This document shows positions 6,585-7,546 of a stretch of 7,546 bases of DNA, one piece after another. The notes beneath the pieces are model-generated. The model saw nothing but the letters and a program-made list of their open reading frames with translations, was not told where the DNA came from and did not search any database. The position numbers and the translations under genes are program-made. Source of the DNA: Zestomicrobium sp964482405 (GTDB lineage Archaea; Thermoproteota; Thermoprotei_A; Sulfolobales; NBVN01); assembly GCA_964482405.1 (NCBI GenBank), contig CAYZXH010000052.1, positions 1-7,546 on the forward strand, read 5' to 3'. Every line of letters starts with the position of its first letter. Within the stretch, counting starts at the first letter, position 1.

Positions 6585-6614
6585 CCAGTGATGTTTAGGG
6601 TGGTAGGGTTTTCA
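6585..6614. other. Convergent csa3/cas6 intergenic spacer
   Basis: Thirty bases separate the csa3 stop from the cas6 stop. On the plus strand GGGTTTTCATT (6607-6616) is the only T-rich tract and could be a weak terminator for csa3. On the minus strand no T-run follows the cas6 stop. The transcripts probably overlap. Confidence 0.35.
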
Positions 6615-7505
6615 TTAGGGGGTGCTTGCCTTCGTTAAGGATTGCTCTCCAGGTTTTGCGGGACTTGTCTTCAGTTTTATCACGCCGTAGCCGCCACTCC
6701 TGTTACCGCCCACGTTGGTCACCTCACCAAGTCTCAGTAATCCGGTCAGGGTCTTCTTAATCTCTAGGTCAGCGCTCTTCTTAATCCTAAGCTTCACCCA
6801 TCCTACGAAGCCTGTCGGAGTTTCTTGAGTGATTTCCTTCACGTACGGGGTTTTTATGTCGAGCCCGCTTAAGTATACGTGACTAGCTAACTCCTCTGGT
6901 TTGGGATAGCTGACACCAGTTAATTGGTGTGCTGTTGATATTAGTGATGCTAGGAGTAGTGTAGGGTCTGGGTAAAGAATCTTATAACTCATATCACCTC
7001 TTAACGGGTTGAAGTATGTCGGTGTCACGAAATCAATATCTACTTCGTCAGTAACTTCCCCAGACTTAAGGATTTCGTTAGGGTCTGTGAAAAGAACACC
7101 CAGTCTCTCCAAACCAAACTCGTAATTCTTAACAACTAAGTTAAGAGACTGAACGTTAGAAAACAACCTAGAAAGAAGCCTCCCAGCAAGCTCCTCACTA
7201 AAAATCGTGACACTCACGAGAGCTCGAGCCCCGGGCTCGAAAACAACGTTACCATCAACAGGAAACCTCCTAAAAATCCCTTCAGGAAAAACCAAGTTAA
7301 AACCAGAAACAAACCTCAAGGGCCTCAAAGAAAAAACACTCCTGCCACCAACCCCCTCATGAAACACCCTACCCAAATCAGGGTCAAGTCGAGAAACCAA
7401 ACCAATGAAACCAGACCTACACTCATGACCAACAAACCACGGCAACCCACCACCCGAAATAGCCTTAAGATCGAAATCAATGACAGTAATCACTACATCA
7501 CCCAT
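6615..7505 (-). CDS. cas6: Cas6 CRISPR RNA endoribonuclease
   Basis: This 296-residue, two-RAMP-domain protein is assigned as Cas6, which cuts CRISPR transcripts inside the repeat to make crRNAs. The C-terminal glycine loop is clear: NVGGNRSGGYGVIKL (264-278), preceded by TGFVGWVKLRI (231-241). In the N-terminal part LDPDLGRVFHEG (40-51) followed by RSVFSL lines up with the region of Pyrococcus furiosus Cas6 carrying its catalytic His46, so H49 is the likely general base/acid. At the positions of the Tyr and Lys of that active site I see Gly/Ile and R55. About 18 residues follow the last strand as a polar tail. The ATG at 7505 has no SD and a TATA-like box ~25 bases upstream, which suggests leaderless expression separate from the effector operon. 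The 5' half of the coding strand is strikingly G/T-rich. Confidence 0.91.
   Translation of the reverse strand: MGDVVITVIDFDLKAISGGGLPWFVGHECRSGFIGLVSRLDPDLGRVFHEGVGGRSVFSLRPLRFVSGFNLVFPEGIFRRFPVDGNVVFEPGARALVSVTIFSEELAGRLLSRLFSNVQSLNLVVKNYEFGLERLGVLFTDPNEILKSGEVTDEVDIDFVTPTYFNPLRGDMSYKILYPDPTLLLASLISTAHQLTGVSYPKPEELASHVYLSGLDIKTPYVKEITQETPTGFVGWVKLRIKKSADLEIKKTLTGLLRLGEVTNVGGNRSGGYGVIKLKTSPAKPGEQSLTKASTP
7224..7240. repeat. 17-bp perfect inverted repeat inside cas6
   Basis: The sequence TCGAGCCCCGGGCTCGA is symmetric about its central C (7232). It encodes FEPGAR of Cas6 (residues 89-94) on the minus strand. In RNA it could fold into a 7-bp GC-rich stem with a 3-base loop. It may simply be a chance result of codon choice. 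Confidence 0.5.
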
Positions 7506-7525
7506 ACACTAAACAATCAGAAACC

Positions 7526-7540
7526 TAAAAATAATTTTGT
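7526..7540 (-). promoter_or_regulatory. Predicted leaderless promoter of cas6
   Basis: The minus strand reads ACAAAA (7540-7535, BRE-like) and TTATTTTTA (7534-7526, TATA-like). A start about 26 bases downstream of the box centre falls on the ATG at 7505, and no SD lies in between. Both agree with a leaderless mRNA. Confidence 0.45.
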
Positions 7541-7546
7541 GGAGTT

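Noticed and set aside
6585..6614. Strong bidirectional terminator between csa3 and cas6
   Set aside because: There is no stem-loop and only a short T-rich tract on one strand, so it is listed only as a spacer.
1..7546. CRISPR array or leader
   Set aside because: No regularly spaced direct repeats of 23-37 bases were seen on reading either strand.
1..7546. tRNA, rRNA, insertion sequence or attachment site
   Set aside because: No cloverleaf, transposase gene, terminal inverted repeats or integrase were recognised. Nearly all bases are taken by cas genes.

Overview
The window is the effector (interference) part of a type I-A CRISPR-Cas locus, almost certainly from a hyperthermophilic archaeon. 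A thermoproteote (crenarchaeote) is most likely, because of the split Cas3, the Csa5/Csa2/Csa4-type proteins, the CARF-wHTH regulator Csa3, archaeal TATA-like boxes a few bases upstream of short or absent leaders, and GGAGGTG-type Shine-Dalgarno sites. The genus cannot be fixed from the sequence. Almost every base is coding. The largest gene-free stretch is the 146-bp divergent promoter region at 5800-5945.

Layout. A six-gene operon reads leftwards from about 5811 to 42: csa5 (cas11a, small subunit), cas7 (csa2, backbone), cas5a, cas8a2 (csa4-like large subunit), cas3' (helicase) and cas3'' (HD nuclease). The genes abut or overlap: 8 nt between the csa5 stop and the preferred cas7 ATG plus the intervening base pairings described below, a 4-nt ATGA overlap (cas7/cas5), 11 nt (cas5/cas8), 34 nt (cas8/cas3') and a 4-nt TTGA overlap (cas3'/cas3''). 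This implies one polycistronic mRNA with coupled translation. Divergent from it, csa3 reads rightwards (5946-6584). Convergent with csa3, cas6 reads leftwards from the right edge (7505-6615), with its own predicted leaderless promoter.

How the genes work together. Cas6 cuts CRISPR transcripts into crRNAs. Cas7, Cas5, Cas8a and Csa5 assemble on a crRNA as Cascade, which finds protospacers. The separate helicase and HD nuclease polypeptides replace the fused Cas3 of other type I systems and destroy the target. Csa3, whose gene shares a promoter region with the operon, is the obvious candidate regulator, and half-site-like inverted and direct repeats lie between the two promoters.

No adaptation genes (cas1, cas2, cas4) and no CRISPR array are in the window. 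They may lie beyond the left edge, where the operon could continue, or elsewhere. The system itself is a known type and not a new one. The parts worth a second look are the divergent-promoter repeats, an HTH-like signature at the C-terminus of Csa5, three TTG starts with strong ribosome binding sites, substitutions around the predicted Cas6 active site, and abrupt amino/keto composition switches along the locus.
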